Shown: one piece after another, positions 1 through 8,948 of the stretch | Layout: the number at the start of each line of letters is the position of its first letter | Position numbering within the stretch: the stretch's first letter is position 1 | Assembly: GCF_024227435.1 (NCBI RefSeq) | Contig: NZ_CP100445.1 | Coordinates: 682,001 to 746,000, forward strand | Length of the DNA: 64,000 bases | Direction of reading: 5' to 3' | DNA from: Natrinema caseinilyticum | GTDB lineage: Archaea > Halobacteriota > Halobacteria > Halobacteriales > Natrialbaceae | Made by a program: the position numbers and the translations under genes | Notes under the pieces: model-generated | Databases searched by the model: none | What the model was told of the DNA's origin: nothing | Seen by the model: only the letters and a program-made list of their open reading frames with translations

Positions 1-1
1 C

Positions 2-1114
2 GACGAACAGGTGGCCGTTCGAGACGCCGTCCGAGAGTTCGCCCGGGAAGAGATCAGGCCGACCGCACTCGAGGCGGACGGCGAACAGGAGTTCCCCGAA
101 GCGGTCTGGGACGGACTGGCCGAGATGGACCTGACGGGACTGACGGTCCCCGAGGAGTACGGCGGGTACGACGCGGACCCGGTCACGGCGGCCGTCGTAA
201 ACGAGGAGGTCGCGTACGGAATGTTGGCCGTGGCGACGGCGCTGTCGGTTCACTCTCTCGCGACCTCCTGCATTGCGGAATTCGGGAGCGAAACCCAGCA
301 GGACCGCTGGTTGCCAGACATGGCCGACGGGCGACCGGTCGGGGCGTTCGCGCTGTCGGAACCCCACGCCGGATCGAACCCCGCGGAGATGTCCACCCAG
401 GCGAAACCGGACGGTGACGAATACGTCATCGACGGCGAGAAGCAGTGGATCACGAACGGCGAGCGGGCGGGCGTCTACATCCTCTTCGCGAAGACCGACC
501 GCGACGACCCGTCGACGGTAACCCAGTTTCTCGTCCCCGGTGACGTCGACGGATTGACCGTCGGCGAAAAAGAGGACAAACTGGGCCTGCGTGCGAGCGA
601 CACCACGAGCCTGACCTTCGACGGCGTTCGAATTCCCGCCGAAAATCGGTTGACCGAGGAGGGTGCGGGGCTGTCGGCCGCGTTCCACATCCTCACCGGC
701 GGCCGGATCGCCATCGCCGCCCAGTCGGTCGGGCTCGCCCAGTGCGCGCTCGACGAGGCGCTGTCGTACAGTCAGGAACGCGACCAGTTCGGCGGACCGA
801 TCGCCGACATTCAGGCGGTTCGCCACAAGCTCGCGGAGATGGCAACCCGGATCAGGGCCGCGCGACTGCTGACCCGAGACGCCGCAGGGAAACGGGCCGC
901 GGGCGGTGCGGCGCTCGAGGCGAGCATGGCGAAGTACTTCGCGAGCGAGACGGCGATGTTCGCGACTAACGAGGCCGTCCAGATCCACGGCGGCTACGGG
1001 TACGTCACGGAAGGCGAGGTCGAACGACTCTACCGCGACGCGAAGATAACCGAAATCTACGAGGGGACGACCGAAATACAGAAACGGGTCATCGCGCGAG
1101 AACTGCTCGAGTAG
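2..1114 (+). CDS. Acyl-CoA dehydrogenase, 5' end cut by window edge
   Basis: Flavoprotein that oxidises acyl-CoA to enoyl-CoA in fatty-acid or branched-chain amino-acid breakdown. The reading frame is open back to base 2 (Asp-Glu-Gln before the GTG at 11), which matches the usual ACAD start region, so the real start lies upstream of the window. About 370 of the usual 375-385 residues are present. Seen: the FAD/substrate stretch FALSEPHAGSN, then QWITNGERA, and near the C-terminus IYEGTTEIQKR, where the Glu of IYEGT is the family's catalytic base. Acyl chain preference cannot be told from the sequence. Confidence 0.93.
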   Translation, partial: DEQVAVRDAVREFAREEIRPTALEADGEQEFPEAVWDGLAEMDLTGLTVPEEYGGYDADPVTAAVVNEEVAYGMLAVATALSVHSLATSCIAEFGSETQQDRWLPDMADGRPVGAFALSEPHAGSNPAEMSTQAKPDGDEYVIDGEKQWITNGERAGVYILFAKTDRDDPSTVTQFLVPGDVDGLTVGEKEDKLGLRASDTTSLTFDGVRIPAENRLTEEGAGLSAAFHILTGGRIAIAAQSVGLAQCALDEALSYSQERDQFGGPIADIQAVRHKLAEMATRIRAARLLTRDAAGKRAAGGAALEASMAKYFASETAMFATNEAVQIHGGYGYVTEGEVERLYRDAKITEIYEGTTEIQKRVIARELLE

Positions 1115-1167
1115 CGGTACCGCCGACCGGAAGGCATTTCTTTACGTTCATCATCGGGCGTAACTAT

Positions 1168-1584
1168 ATGGATGATTGGTCCACGACGGATTCGTCCGCA
1201 CGGGACTCGAGCGAGCGGCCGGAAAACGTCCGGCGGTTCCTCTACGCCTTTGCACTGTCGCATCTGCTGTTCTTGACCGATCTTGAGCGGGATATCGTCT
1301 CCATCGAAGTGACAGTCGCGGCCGTCGGTATCGGACTACTCGTCGGAACGGCGATGGCATATACGCTGGCGGACGTCCACGTCGGACGTGACAGCCCCCT
1401 AGTTACGTCGATCGCGACGCTCGTGGGAATCGGAGTCGCGACGGTACTCCTCTGGGTTCTCCTCCCACGAGAACACATATCGACGGTGTCCACCTTCACG
1501 ACCGCCTTCATTTTGGGGGCGGCGCTCACGTCCGCGATCCGTCACCACACTCGGCCCGCGACCGGCGCCACGAGCGCCGAGTAA
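1168..1584 (+). CDS. Hypothetical three-helix membrane protein
   Basis: 138-residue protein with a short charged N-terminus (about 1-30) and three hydrophobic stretches at roughly 42-65, 75-95 and 103-125, ending in a short His/Arg-rich tail. It looks like a small haloarchaeal integral membrane protein, and I recognise no family. The ATG at 1168 follows the acyl-CoA dehydrogenase stop by 54 bp. Codon use fits the neighbours. Confidence 0.7.
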   Translation: MDDWSTTDSSARDSSERPENVRRFLYAFALSHLLFLTDLERDIVSIEVTVAAVGIGLLVGTAMAYTLADVHVGRDSPLVTSIATLVGIGVATVLLWVLLPREHISTVSTFTTAFILGAALTSAIRHHTRPATGATSAE

Positions 1585-1636
1585 GTCGGTCCGGACGACC
1601 GAAGCTCATAATCACCCGTCGCACCTATCGGAACGT

Positions 1637-2176
1637 ATGACCGGGTACGACGCCATCGTCTACGATCTGGACGGCACCCTCGTCGAACTGGACGTCGACT
1701 GGAACGCCGTCGCGGTCGACGTCCGCGAGGTGTACGACCGTGCGAACGTCGAACCCCCTGGTGACGGCCTCTGGAACATGCTCGAGTCGGCGGTCGACGT
1801 GGGACTGGCCGCGGAGGTCGAATCCGCGATCGCGGCTCACGAACACGACGGCGCGCGGACGTCCGTTCGACTCGCCCGCGCCGACGAGTTACTCGAGCGG
1901 CCGCTCCCGGCGGGGGTCTGTTCGCTGAACTGCGAGCGGGCCTGTCGGATCGCGCTCGCGGAACACGCGCTCGAACCGGCCGTCGACGTGGTCGTCGGAC
2001 GGGACACGGTCGGAACGTGGAAACCCGATCCGGAGCCGCTGCTCGCGACCGTCCGCGAACTCGACGCCGACCCCGGGCGGGCGCTGTTCGTCGGTGATTC
2101 CGTCCGAGATCGCGAAACTGCAGAACGAGCGGGGGTCGATTTCGAATACGTCGGCGACGGACCGTCGGGCGTTTGA
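1637..2176 (+). CDS. HAD-superfamily hydrolase
   Basis: 179-residue haloacid-dehalogenase-type phosphatase. Motif I is DLDGTL at about residues 10-15 (both catalytic Asp present), motif II is the Ser in VCSLN (about 94-98), motif III is the Lys of KPDPEP, and motif IV is FVGDSVRDRE. The cap between motifs I and II is short and helical, as in phosphoglycolate-phosphatase-like members. The substrate is not predictable. A TATA-like ctcataatca lies about 27 bp before the ATG, suggesting a leaderless transcript. Confidence 0.88.
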   Translation: MTGYDAIVYDLDGTLVELDVDWNAVAVDVREVYDRANVEPPGDGLWNMLESAVDVGLAAEVESAIAAHEHDGARTSVRLARADELLERPLPAGVCSLNCERACRIALAEHALEPAVDVVVGRDTVGTWKPDPEPLLATVRELDADPGRALFVGDSVRDRETAERAGVDFEYVGDGPSGV

Positions 2177-2214
2177 GTTCGCCATCGGCCACACCGTGTG
2201 CCGGTGCGTGCGAA

Positions 2215-2448
2215 CTACGCCTGATGCCGCTTCGCGTACGCGAACACCGCGATGGACGTGAGCAACCAGACGAGGGCTCCGACCCGAACCGCGAACTCGA
2301 CGCGAGCGCCCCAGTCGGGTAAGGTGGCGGTCGTCGACAGAACGGCGACGACCGGGGCGCCGATCAGGATCGTCGTGACGAACGTCGTTTGCATGACCCA
2401 GCCGTAGTCGACGCCGTCGGGTGAGGTCGTTTCGACGCGTTCTGGCAC
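2215..2448 (-). CDS. Small two-helix membrane protein (DUF5822-like)
   Basis: 77 residues from a GTG start at 2448. That start is chosen because a TTAAG-type TATA element lies 26-30 bp upstream (2474-2478), the spacing of a leaderless haloarchaeal gene. A longer frame to 2529 would overlap the panB promoter. The conserved start PERVETTSPDGVDYGWVMQ is followed by two hydrophobic segments (about 22-43 and 52-70). The resemblance to DUF5822 is from memory. Function unknown. It is convergent with the HAD gene and divergent from panB. Confidence 0.75.
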   Translation of the reverse strand: MPERVETTSPDGVDYGWVMQTTFVTTILIGAPVVAVLSTTATLPDWGARVEFAVRVGALVWLLTSIAVFAYAKRHQA

Positions 2449-2562
2449 GCCCGAGTATGGTCTCCCGGCCCTCTTAAGCATCGCGGGTGCGGGTCGCGTC
2501 CGATGCACCCCGGTGGACACCGAGAGCAACGAGGTTTAATCGTGGGAGCCCAACCGTTGGGT

Positions 2563-3375
2563 ATGCCTACCGTACGGGATCTCCGAGCGAAGGCGGGTGA
2601 CGAACCGATCACGATGCTGACGGCCTACGACGCGCCGACGGCCGCGGTCGTCGACGAAAGTGGGGTCGACATCATCCTCGTCGGAGACAGCCTCGGGAAT
2701 ACCAGTCTCGGGTACGAGACCACGCTCCCGGTCACCGTCGACGACATGGCTCGCCACACGGGCGCCGTGGCCCGCGCGACCGATGACGCACTCGTCGTGG
2801 CGGACATGCCCTTCCTCTCGATCGGCGTCGACGAGCGAGCGAGCATCGAGAACGCCGGCCGGATGCTCCAGGAGGAAGACGCCCACGCGGTGAAACTCGA
2901 GTCCGGCCCACACACCGTCGAACTGACGGAGAAGTTGGTCCAACTCGGCATTCCGGTGATGGCCCACCTGGGGCTCACGCCCCAGCACGTCAACAAGTAC
3001 GGCGGCTATCCCCGACAGGGGACGGACCGAGAAGCCGCCCGGCACATCCTCGAACTGGCCGAGGCCCACGAGGAGGCCGGCGCGTTCTCGCTCGTCCTCG
3101 AGCACGTCCCCTCGAACCTCGCGGCGGAGGTCACGTCGGCGCTCGACGTCCCGACAATCGGGATCGGTGCCGGCCCCCACTGCGACGGGCAGGTCCTCGT
3201 GGTCGACGACGCGGTCGGACTCAGCGAGTGGTCGCCCTCGTTCTCGAAGCAGTTCGGAAACGTCCGTGCGGAAATGGAATCGGCGATCGACGCGTACGTG
3301 ACCGCGGTGGAATCCGGCGAGTTCCCGGCCGAGGAACACAGCCACGAGGAGGGAAATCTCGAGGACATTTACTGA
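2563..3375 (+). CDS. panB: 3-methyl-2-oxobutanoate hydroxymethyltransferase (PanB)
   Basis: Transfers a hydroxymethyl group from 5,10-methylene-tetrahydrofolate to 3-methyl-2-oxobutanoate to make ketopantoate for coenzyme A. The 270 residues from the ATG at 2563 match the family length. An in-frame ATG at 2503 is rejected because TATA-like tttaat sits at 2535-2540, inside that extension. Seen: MLTAYDAP at the N-terminus, the Mg-binding VGDSLGN, DAHAVKLE, GIPVMAHLGLTPQ and IGIGAGPHCDGQVLV. Standalone gene, divergent from the small membrane protein. Confidence 0.96.
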   Translation: MPTVRDLRAKAGDEPITMLTAYDAPTAAVVDESGVDIILVGDSLGNTSLGYETTLPVTVDDMARHTGAVARATDDALVVADMPFLSIGVDERASIENAGRMLQEEDAHAVKLESGPHTVELTEKLVQLGIPVMAHLGLTPQHVNKYGGYPRQGTDREAARHILELAEAHEEAGAFSLVLEHVPSNLAAEVTSALDVPTIGIGAGPHCDGQVLVVDDAVGLSEWSPSFSKQFGNVRAEMESAIDAYVTAVESGEFPAEEHSHEEGNLEDIY

Positions 3376-3577
3376 AGCGGTCGGGTATCGAAACGGGGTC
3401 TCTCGACGCTGGCGGGCGACGAAATGGCAACACCAGGACGAGAGCCGAACGTTCCTGTCGAGGACTGGGCGGCCGGATTCTGTCGTCGTTCGACGCGCCT
3501 CGGGACGGGCCGTTCACCTCGCCTCCATATTAGGGAAATAATACACCATACGATCATACAACGACGTTTAGGGTGGT

Positions 3578-3589
3578 GTTTATATATTT
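3578..3589 (+). promoter_or_regulatory. TATA box for the DUF7511-like gene
   Basis: gtttatatattt, centred about 45 bp before the ATG at 3629, predicting a short leader of roughly 18 nt. The following bases (cggtgccctacc) resemble those after the TATA box at 5050 that drives the cdc48 pair. Confidence 0.7.
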
Positions 3590-3628
3590 CGGTGCCCTAC
3601 CCGACGGTACGCTACGGAGACTGGACAC

Positions 3629-3829
3629 ATGTCCGACTCACCGAAGAACGCTCCCGGGGAACCGGGATCTACGGTCGACGAGAGAGACCACCTACAGCAC
3701 GTTACCGTCGAAAAAGACGATGTCGCGGTCTGTACGATATTTCCGCGAGAAATCGGCGGAGGTACGGCGGCGAAGCAGTGGATCACCGCGACGACCGGTT
3801 CGTTCGTCACGCTCGAACAACGGCGGTAG
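3629..3829 (+). CDS. Small haloarchaeal protein (DUF7511-like)
   Basis: 66 residues: an acidic Ser/Pro-rich start, then HVTVEKDDVAVCTIFPRE and WITATTGSFVTLEQRR, the pattern I associate with the small halobacterial DUF7511 family. No membrane segment or metal motif; function unknown. It has its own strong TATA box (3578-3589) and no close same-strand partner. Confidence 0.72.
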   Translation: MSDSPKNAPGEPGSTVDERDHLQHVTVEKDDVAVCTIFPREIGGGTAAKQWITATTGSFVTLEQRR

Positions 3830-3840
3830 CCGTCCGGACA

Positions 3841-3882
3841 GTCTCGCCGCCCACTCGAACCGTCTCGCCGCCCACTCGAACC
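3841..3882. repeat. Two-copy 21-bp tandem repeat
   Basis: A 21-bp unit starting gtctcgccgcccactcg occurs twice without mismatch (3841-3861 and 3862-3882), 12 bp after the DUF7511-like stop, in the gap before the convergent hydrolase gene. Role unknown; likely a local duplication. Confidence 0.85.
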
Positions 3883-4074
3883 GAGTCACCCGCGTGAACG
3901 CGCCGCGGAAAAACGTGTCTCGAGACCCTATTCCACGGGCAGTCTGTCGACGTCTATAACGAATATCGAACGCATAGCGGCCGCCAGCCCATCCGTGACG
4001 AGTGTCTGGTACCGACCGACGACCTCGAGTCTCGTCAGTGCCCGACCGGGGAGAAACCCATCGTCCGGTGGGCG

Positions 4075-4851
4075 TCAGTTGTCGATCGGTGCCAGAAATT
4101 CGTCGATGGCCGAATTGAAGGCCGACGGTCGTTCGCGCATCGACAGGTGTCCCGCGTCTTCGACTTCGGCCAGTTCGCCGCCGTCTATCTCGTCGGCGAG
4201 ATATTCGTGGAACCACGGCGGTGTCAGCCGATCGAACTCGCCGTAGACAGCGAGGGTTGGCGCGTCGATTTCCGCGAGCTGGTCGCGAACGTCGAACTCG
4301 TGGCACGTCAAAAAGTCTCTGCGCGTCACCGCTTGCCCGCACTCGTACATTCGTTCCATCGATCGCTCCCGCAGTTCCGGGTCCGGATCGTGAAAGAGCC
4401 GGTCCGGTTGGTGTAAAAATTTCACGGCCCGTTCGAAATCCGAGTCGAGCCACGTCAACAGATCGTCGAGGACGCCGAGCCGAGCACCGGTTCCCGTCAG
4501 GACGACGGCGGTCGGGTCGAACTCACGCTCGAGCAGGATGTGCAAGACGACGGCACCGCCGAGGGAGTTCCCGACGAGTACTTCGGCGTCGGTTTCATCG
4601 ACGACGGCCAGTACGTCGTCTGCGTAGGCCGACAGTGCGGTATACCCCGAACTCGCGTCCGCGTCCGACGAGTCGCCGTGACCGCTCAGGTCCATCGCCA
4701 CGACCGGGTATCGATCCGCCAACGGGTACTGTCCGGTCCAGATGTCGCGTGCTCCACCGCTCCCGTGAACGCAACAGATCGGTGGGCCGTCACCGCCCCG
4801 GTCGACACGATCGTACGCCGTCTCTCGACCGTGATGAGATACCGTTTCCAT
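4075..4851 (-). CDS. Alpha/beta-fold hydrolase
   Basis: 258-residue esterase/lipase-type hydrolase. Seen: the oxyanion-hole region CVHGSGGARDIW (about 26-37), the nucleophile elbow GNSLGG (Ser near 94), a helical cap with the acid in GEFDRLTPP, and a C-terminal His in EDAGHLSMRERP. These form the expected Ser-Asp-His triad. Substrate unknown. TATA-like ctttatacc lies just upstream on the minus strand near 4871-4879. Monocistronic. Confidence 0.9.
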   Translation of the reverse strand: METVSHHGRETAYDRVDRGGDGPPICCVHGSGGARDIWTGQYPLADRYPVVAMDLSGHGDSSDADASSGYTALSAYADDVLAVVDETDAEVLVGNSLGGAVVLHILLEREFDPTAVVLTGTGARLGVLDDLLTWLDSDFERAVKFLHQPDRLFHDPDPELRERSMERMYECGQAVTRRDFLTCHEFDVRDQLAEIDAPTLAVYGEFDRLTPPWFHEYLADEIDGGELAEVEDAGHLSMRERPSAFNSAIDEFLAPIDN

Positions 4852-5049
4852 ACGTAACGGGACGACCGGAATCGGTATAAAGACTCGATTTCGTGGCTCC
4901 CGGACGGCGCCAGCAGTGGAAATAAATTCGTACGGGCCGACGGACGGAGTACCGATACGTCCGACTGGAAGCTGAGCGAACTGCTGTGAACTACGAACAA
5001 TGGTCTGTGGCTGTGACCCGCCGCCGTCTTGCGATCTGCCGGAGAAAGA

Positions 5050-5060
5050 TTTATATATTT
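5050..5060 (+). promoter_or_regulatory. TATA box of the DUF7127-like/cdc48 operon
   Basis: tttatatattt, 29-39 bp before the ATG at 5089. The downstream bases tgggtgcttacc are close to those after the TATA box at 3578, so the two genes may share promoter behaviour. Confidence 0.7.
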
Positions 5061-5088
5061 TGGGTGCTTACCTTGGGTTAGTTACAGC

Positions 5089-5337
5089 ATGACCCTCGAA
5101 CAATTCACCCGCGAAGATGGGCAGTTGGCCCGTCGGTACGAGTACGACGACGGAACGGTCTTCGCCGTCGACTTCGGAACCGGCGGGGCTGACGCCGCGG
5201 TCGACCTCGTCGACGATACCGTCATCGTCGTCTTCGAGGACGATCAGTACGAGATCGATCTTCCCGAAACTGCGAAAGGTGCGCACACGTTTATCAAAAA
5301 TGGCGTGCTCACTATCGAAGTGGAGGAGGAACGATGA
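5089..5337 (+). CDS. Small Hsp20-like protein coupled to Cdc48 (DUF7127-like)
   Basis: 82 residues from the ATG at 5089; an in-frame ATG at 5029 is rejected because it lies before the TATA box. [13 protein letters not shown] strand pattern is followed by [15 protein letters not shown] and a C-terminal [10 protein letters not shown], which resembles the last strands of Hsp20/alpha-crystallin domains in a shortened form. Resemblance to the haloarchaeal DUF7127 family is from memory. Its TGA overlaps the cdc48 ATG (ATGA), so the two are translationally coupled. By inference it may be an adaptor or co-chaperone of the unfoldase. Confidence 0.78.
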   Translation: MTLEQFTREDGQLARRYEYDDGTVFAVDFGTGGADAAVDLVDDTVIVVFEDDQYEIDLPETAKGAHTFIKNGVLTIEVEEER

Positions 5338-7595
5338 AACTCACCGTCAAACCCCTGAAACAGAAAGACGCTGGTCGCGGACTGGCCGCGATCGACCGCG
5401 TCTCGATGAACGAACTCGACCTCGAGAACGGGGACTACATCACTATCGCCGGCAAGGGCGAGGGGCAGGCCGTCGCACGCGTCTGGCCCGGGTATCCCGA
5501 AGACGAAGGACGTGGTATCGTCCGGATCGACGGTCGCCTGCGCCAGGAGGCCGACGTCGGGATCGACGACACGGTCACCGTCGAACCGGCCGATGTCAAG
5601 CCCGCCAAGTCGGTCACCGTGGCGCTCCCCCAGAACCTGCGGATCCGCGGAGACATCGGACCGCTCGTGCGCGACAAACTGAGCGGCCAGGCCGTTACCG
5701 AGGGCCAGACGGTCCCGTTCTCGCTCTCGTTCGGCCCCATGGCGAGTTCCGGCCAGTCGGTCCCCCTGAAGATCGCCAACACGTCACCCAGCGGAACCGT
5801 CGTGATCACGGACTCGACGAACATCGAAATCTCCGAGAAGCCGGCCGAACAGGTCAGCGCGGGCAGGGGCCCCTCCACCGAAGGCGTCCCGAACGTCACC
5901 TACGAGGACATCGGTGGCCTGGACGACGAACTCGACCAGGTACGCGAAATGATCGAGTTGCCGATGCGCCACCCCGAGTTGTTCCAGCAACTCGGTATCG
6001 AGCCGCCGAAGGGCGTCCTCCTGCACGGCCCGCCGGGTACCGGCAAAACGCTGATGGCAAAGGCCGTCGCCAACGAGATCGACGCTCACTTCGAAACGAT
6101 CTCCGGTCCGGAGATCATGTCGAAGTACTATGGCGAAAGCGAGGAACAACTCCGCGAGGTCTTCGAAGAGGCCGAGGAGAACGCGCCCGCGATCGTCTTC
6201 ATCGACGAACTCGACTCCATCGCCGCCAAGCGGGAGGAGGCCGGCGGTGACGTCGAACGGCGCGTCGTCGCCCAGTTGCTCTCGCTGATGGACGGCCTCG
6301 AGGAACGAGGCCGGGTCACGGTCATCGCGGCGACGAATCGCGTCGACGCGATCGATCCCGCCCTCCGACGTGGCGGTCGCTTCGACCGAGAGATCGAGAT
6401 CGGCGTTCCCGACAAGGAAGGTCGCAAGGAGATCCTGCAGGTTCACACCCGCGGGATGCCCCTGGCCGAGTCGATCGACCTGGAACAGTACGCCGAGAAC
6501 ACCCACGGGTTCGTGGGCGCCGACCTCGAGTCGCTCGCCCGCGAGAGCGCGATGAACGCGCTCCGTCGGATCCGCCCCGAACTCGACCTCGAATCCGAGG
6601 AGATCGACGCCGACATCCTCGAATCGCTCGAGGTGAACGAGGCCGACTTCAAGGAGGCGCTCAAGGGAATTCAGCCCTCGGCGCTCCGCGAGGTCTTCGT
6701 CGAAGTGCCGGACGTCACCTGGAACGACGTCGGCGGGCTCGGAGACACCAAAGAACGGCTCCGCGAGACGATCCAGTGGCCGCTCGACTACCCCGACGTG
6801 TTCGAGGCGATGGACATGCAGGCGGCAAAGGGCGTCCTCATGTACGGGCCGCCCGGCACCGGGAAGACGCTGCTCGCGAAAGCGGTCGCCAACGAGGCCC
6901 AGTCGAACTTCATCTCGATCAAGGGCCCGGAACTGCTGAACAAGTACGTCGGAGAGAGCGAGAAGGGCGTCCGCGAGGTCTTCGAGAAGGCACGCGAGAA
7001 CGCCCCGACCGTGATCTTCTTCGACGAGATCGACTCGATCGCGGGCGAACGCGGTCGACGGCAGGGCGACTCCGGCGTCGGCGAACGCGTCGTCTCCCAG
7101 CTGCTGACCGAACTCGACGGCCTCGAGGAACTCGAGGACGTCGTCGTGATCGCCACGACCAACCGGCCGGACCTGATCGACAGCGCCCTGCTACGGCCGG
7201 GACGGCTCGACCGCCACGTCCACGTACCGGTCCCCGACGAGGATGGTCGCGCGAAGATCTTCGAGGTCCACACCCGCGACAAGCCGCTGGCCGAATCGAT
7301 CGATATGGAGTGGCTCGCGAGCCAGACGGACGGGTACGTCGGTGCCGACATCGAAGCGGTCTGTCGCGAAGCCTCGATGGCAGCCAGTCGCGAGTTCATC
7401 AACTCGGTCGACCCCGAAGAGATGGGCGACACCATCGGTAACGTCCGCATCAGCAGAGAACACTTCGAGGACGCCCTCGAGGAGGTCAACCCCAGCGTGA
7501 CCCCCGAAACGCGAGAGCAGTACGAGGAACTCGAAGAAGAATTCCAGCAGGCAGAGCCCGCCGCCGAAGAACAGGTCGGACGGACCTTCCAGTAG
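5334..7595 (+). CDS. AAA+ ATPase of the Cdc48/p97/VAT family
   Basis: 753-residue ATP-driven unfoldase, expected as a cytosolic hexamer that extracts and unfolds proteins for the proteasome. Order: Cdc48 N domain (about 1-190), D1 with Walker A GPPGTGKT at 232-239 and Walker [11 protein letters not shown], then D2 with Walker A GPPGTGKT at 505-512 and Walker [16 protein letters not shown]. Both domains keep arginine-finger regions ([23 protein letters not shown]). The acidic Gln/Glu-rich tail (about 715-753) is typical of haloarchaeal members. The start overlaps the upstream small gene. Confidence 0.97.
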   Translation: MKLTVKPLKQKDAGRGLAAIDRVSMNELDLENGDYITIAGKGEGQAVARVWPGYPEDEGRGIVRIDGRLRQEADVGIDDTVTVEPADVKPAKSVTVALPQNLRIRGDIGPLVRDKLSGQAVTEGQTVPFSLSFGPMASSGQSVPLKIANTSPSGTVVITDSTNIEISEKPAEQVSAGRGPSTEGVPNVTYEDIGGLDDELDQVREMIELPMRHPELFQQLGIEPPKGVLLHGPPGTGKTLMAKAVANEIDAHFETISGPEIMSKYYGESEEQLREVFEEAEENAPAIVFIDELDSIAAKREEAGGDVERRVVAQLLSLMDGLEERGRVTVIAATNRVDAIDPALRRGGRFDREIEIGVPDKEGRKEILQVHTRGMPLAESIDLEQYAENTHGFVGADLESLARESAMNALRRIRPELDLESEEIDADILESLEVNEADFKEALKGIQPSALREVFVEVPDVTWNDVGGLGDTKERLRETIQWPLDYPDVFEAMDMQAAKGVLMYGPPGTGKTLLAKAVANEAQSNFISIKGPELLNKYVGESEKGVREVFEKARENAPTVIFFDEIDSIAGERGRRQGDSGVGERVVSQLLTELDGLEELEDVVVIATTNRPDLIDSALLRPGRLDRHVHVPVPDEDGRAKIFEVHTRDKPLAESIDMEWLASQTDGYVGADIEAVCREASMAASREFINSVDPEEMGDTIGNVRISREHFEDALEEVNPSVTPETREQYEELEEEFQQAEPAAEEQVGRTFQ

Positions 7596-7924
7596 GGTCT
7601 CGACTGCCGTTTTTGCGTTCACCTCGTCGCTTCGTCACACCGTTTCGACGTGTCGCGTGGCACCTCCGTTCGGAGTAGAGGTCCACCAGCCGACGGCGTT
7701 CGCGGCAGTGGCGACGACCGCCCCTTCGTCGTGGGAGTGAGATTCGACGTGCTACGCTCGGACGGACGACTGCCCTCGCAAAGCGGATCCGTCGATCGAA
7801 CGGTTCTATTCAAGCCGAAGCTTGGTAGTGAACGATCGGGTACCACTCGTGATGGACGGATCAACGTTCGACTGGATGAGAGGATCGACCGTCGACGGGC
7901 GAACCCCGGGAGGGCACGCGGTAC
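7596..7924. other. Gene-free gap after cdc48
   Basis: No convincing gene. An oligo-T stretch (gtttttgcg, about 7610-7618) just after the cdc48 stop fits archaeal transcription termination. Short frames on both strands here have no recognisable product. Confidence 0.6.
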
Positions 7925-8245
7925 ATGACCGGGTCTGATCGAAATCCGTCGGACGAGCGGCCGGTCGTCGCCGAACGTACCTACGACGAAATGACGCCGG
8001 CCAGCACGGCCGTCGTGTACGCGCTCGCGGCCGCACTCGAGACAGATCCGATCGATTGTTCGACCGAACACGGGATCACACTGTACGACTACGTCGACCC
8101 CGAAGCGCTCGATCGCCTCGTAACGGACGACCGATCCGACAGCACCGTCACCGTCGACGTCCCGGTCGACGAGTACGTGCTTCGGATCACCAACACCGGT
8201 TGTGTTCGCGTCCTCGGATCGGCCGGTTCCGCGGAGTCAGAGTGA
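7925..8245 (+). CDS. HalOD1 (halobacterial output domain 1) protein
   Basis: 106 residues. A helix with VVYALAAALETDPIDC is followed by LYDYVDPEALDRLV and a final beta part (TVTVDVPVDEYVLRITNTGCVRV), the layout of the HalOD1 domain found alone or at the end of haloarchaeal sensor proteins. The molecular role is unknown; a signalling output function is inferred only from the family's use elsewhere. Single gene. Confidence 0.82.
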   Translation: MTGSDRNPSDERPVVAERTYDEMTPASTAVVYALAAALETDPIDCSTEHGITLYDYVDPEALDRLVTDDRSDSTVTVDVPVDEYVLRITNTGCVRVLGSAGSAESE

Positions 8246-8385
8246 CTCTTCGGGCGAACGGTAACGGTACGCGGACGTCCCCGCAGTGGGCGAGACGTAA
8301 TCACGGAGGGACGCGCTTCGGTAGGCCCCGTGATCTCGGACGGGAGACGGACGCTCCGAACGAGACGATCTCGGAACGGGGCGGC

Positions 8386-8859
8386 TCAGTGGGTGATATC
8401 GACCGGTTCGAGGTCCGCGAGAATCTCTTCGGGATGATCGTCGGGCGAAACGTTCTCGTAGACCGCTTCGATCCGACCGTCGGGACCCACGAGGTACGTG
8501 TTACGGAAGACGCCATCGAACGTCTTCCCGAACATTCGTTTTTCGCCGTACGATTCGTAGAGCGTGGCGACTTCGCCGAACTCGTCCGAAAGCAAATCGA
8601 ACTCGAGGTCGTAGTCGGCGGCGAACGCCGCGATGTCGTCGACGGGGTCGTCGCTGATGCCGACGATGCCGACGTCTCGGTCCGCGAGTTCGGAGCGCGA
8701 TTCGTTGAACCCACGGGCTTCGACCGTACAGCCGTCCGTGTTCGCACGGGGGTAGAAGTACACGACGAGACGTTGGCCGTCGAAATCGGAGCGGCGGACC
8801 GGTTCGCCGTGTTGGTTTGGCAGTTCGAATTCAGGTGCTTCGTCACCGACGTCGAGCAT
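8386..8859 (-). CDS. Peroxiredoxin, BCP/PrxQ type, with a single cysteine
   Basis: 157-residue thiol peroxidase reducing H2O2 and organic peroxides. The AhpC/TSA fold is clear: DVGDEAPEFELPNQHG at the start and YFYPRANTDGCTVEARGF around the active site. Cys44 in TDGC is the peroxidatic residue. PrxQ proteins usually have the resolving Cys five residues later (CxxxxC); here that position is Arg49 and no other Cys exists, so it must work as a 1-Cys enzyme with an external thiol. TATA-like cattatc lies about 25 bp upstream on the minus strand. Convergent with the HalOD1 gene. Confidence 0.93.
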   Translation of the reverse strand: MLDVGDEAPEFELPNQHGEPVRRSDFDGQRLVVYFYPRANTDGCTVEARGFNESRSELADRDVGIVGISDDPVDDIAAFAADYDLEFDLLSDEFGEVATLYESYGEKRMFGKTFDGVFRNTYLVGPDGRIEAVYENVSPDDHPEEILADLEPVDITH

Positions 8860-8948
8860 GCACGGGACTTAGCGACAGATAATGTATGCGTTACGGTTTC
8901 ACACGACACTGAATATCGGCGCTGACGGCAGGAGAACGCTCGATAGCG

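Noticed and set aside
3841-3882. CRISPR-like or regulatory array
   Set aside because: Only two adjoining 21-bp copies with no spacers; a simple tandem duplication. No CRISPR array was seen anywhere in the window.
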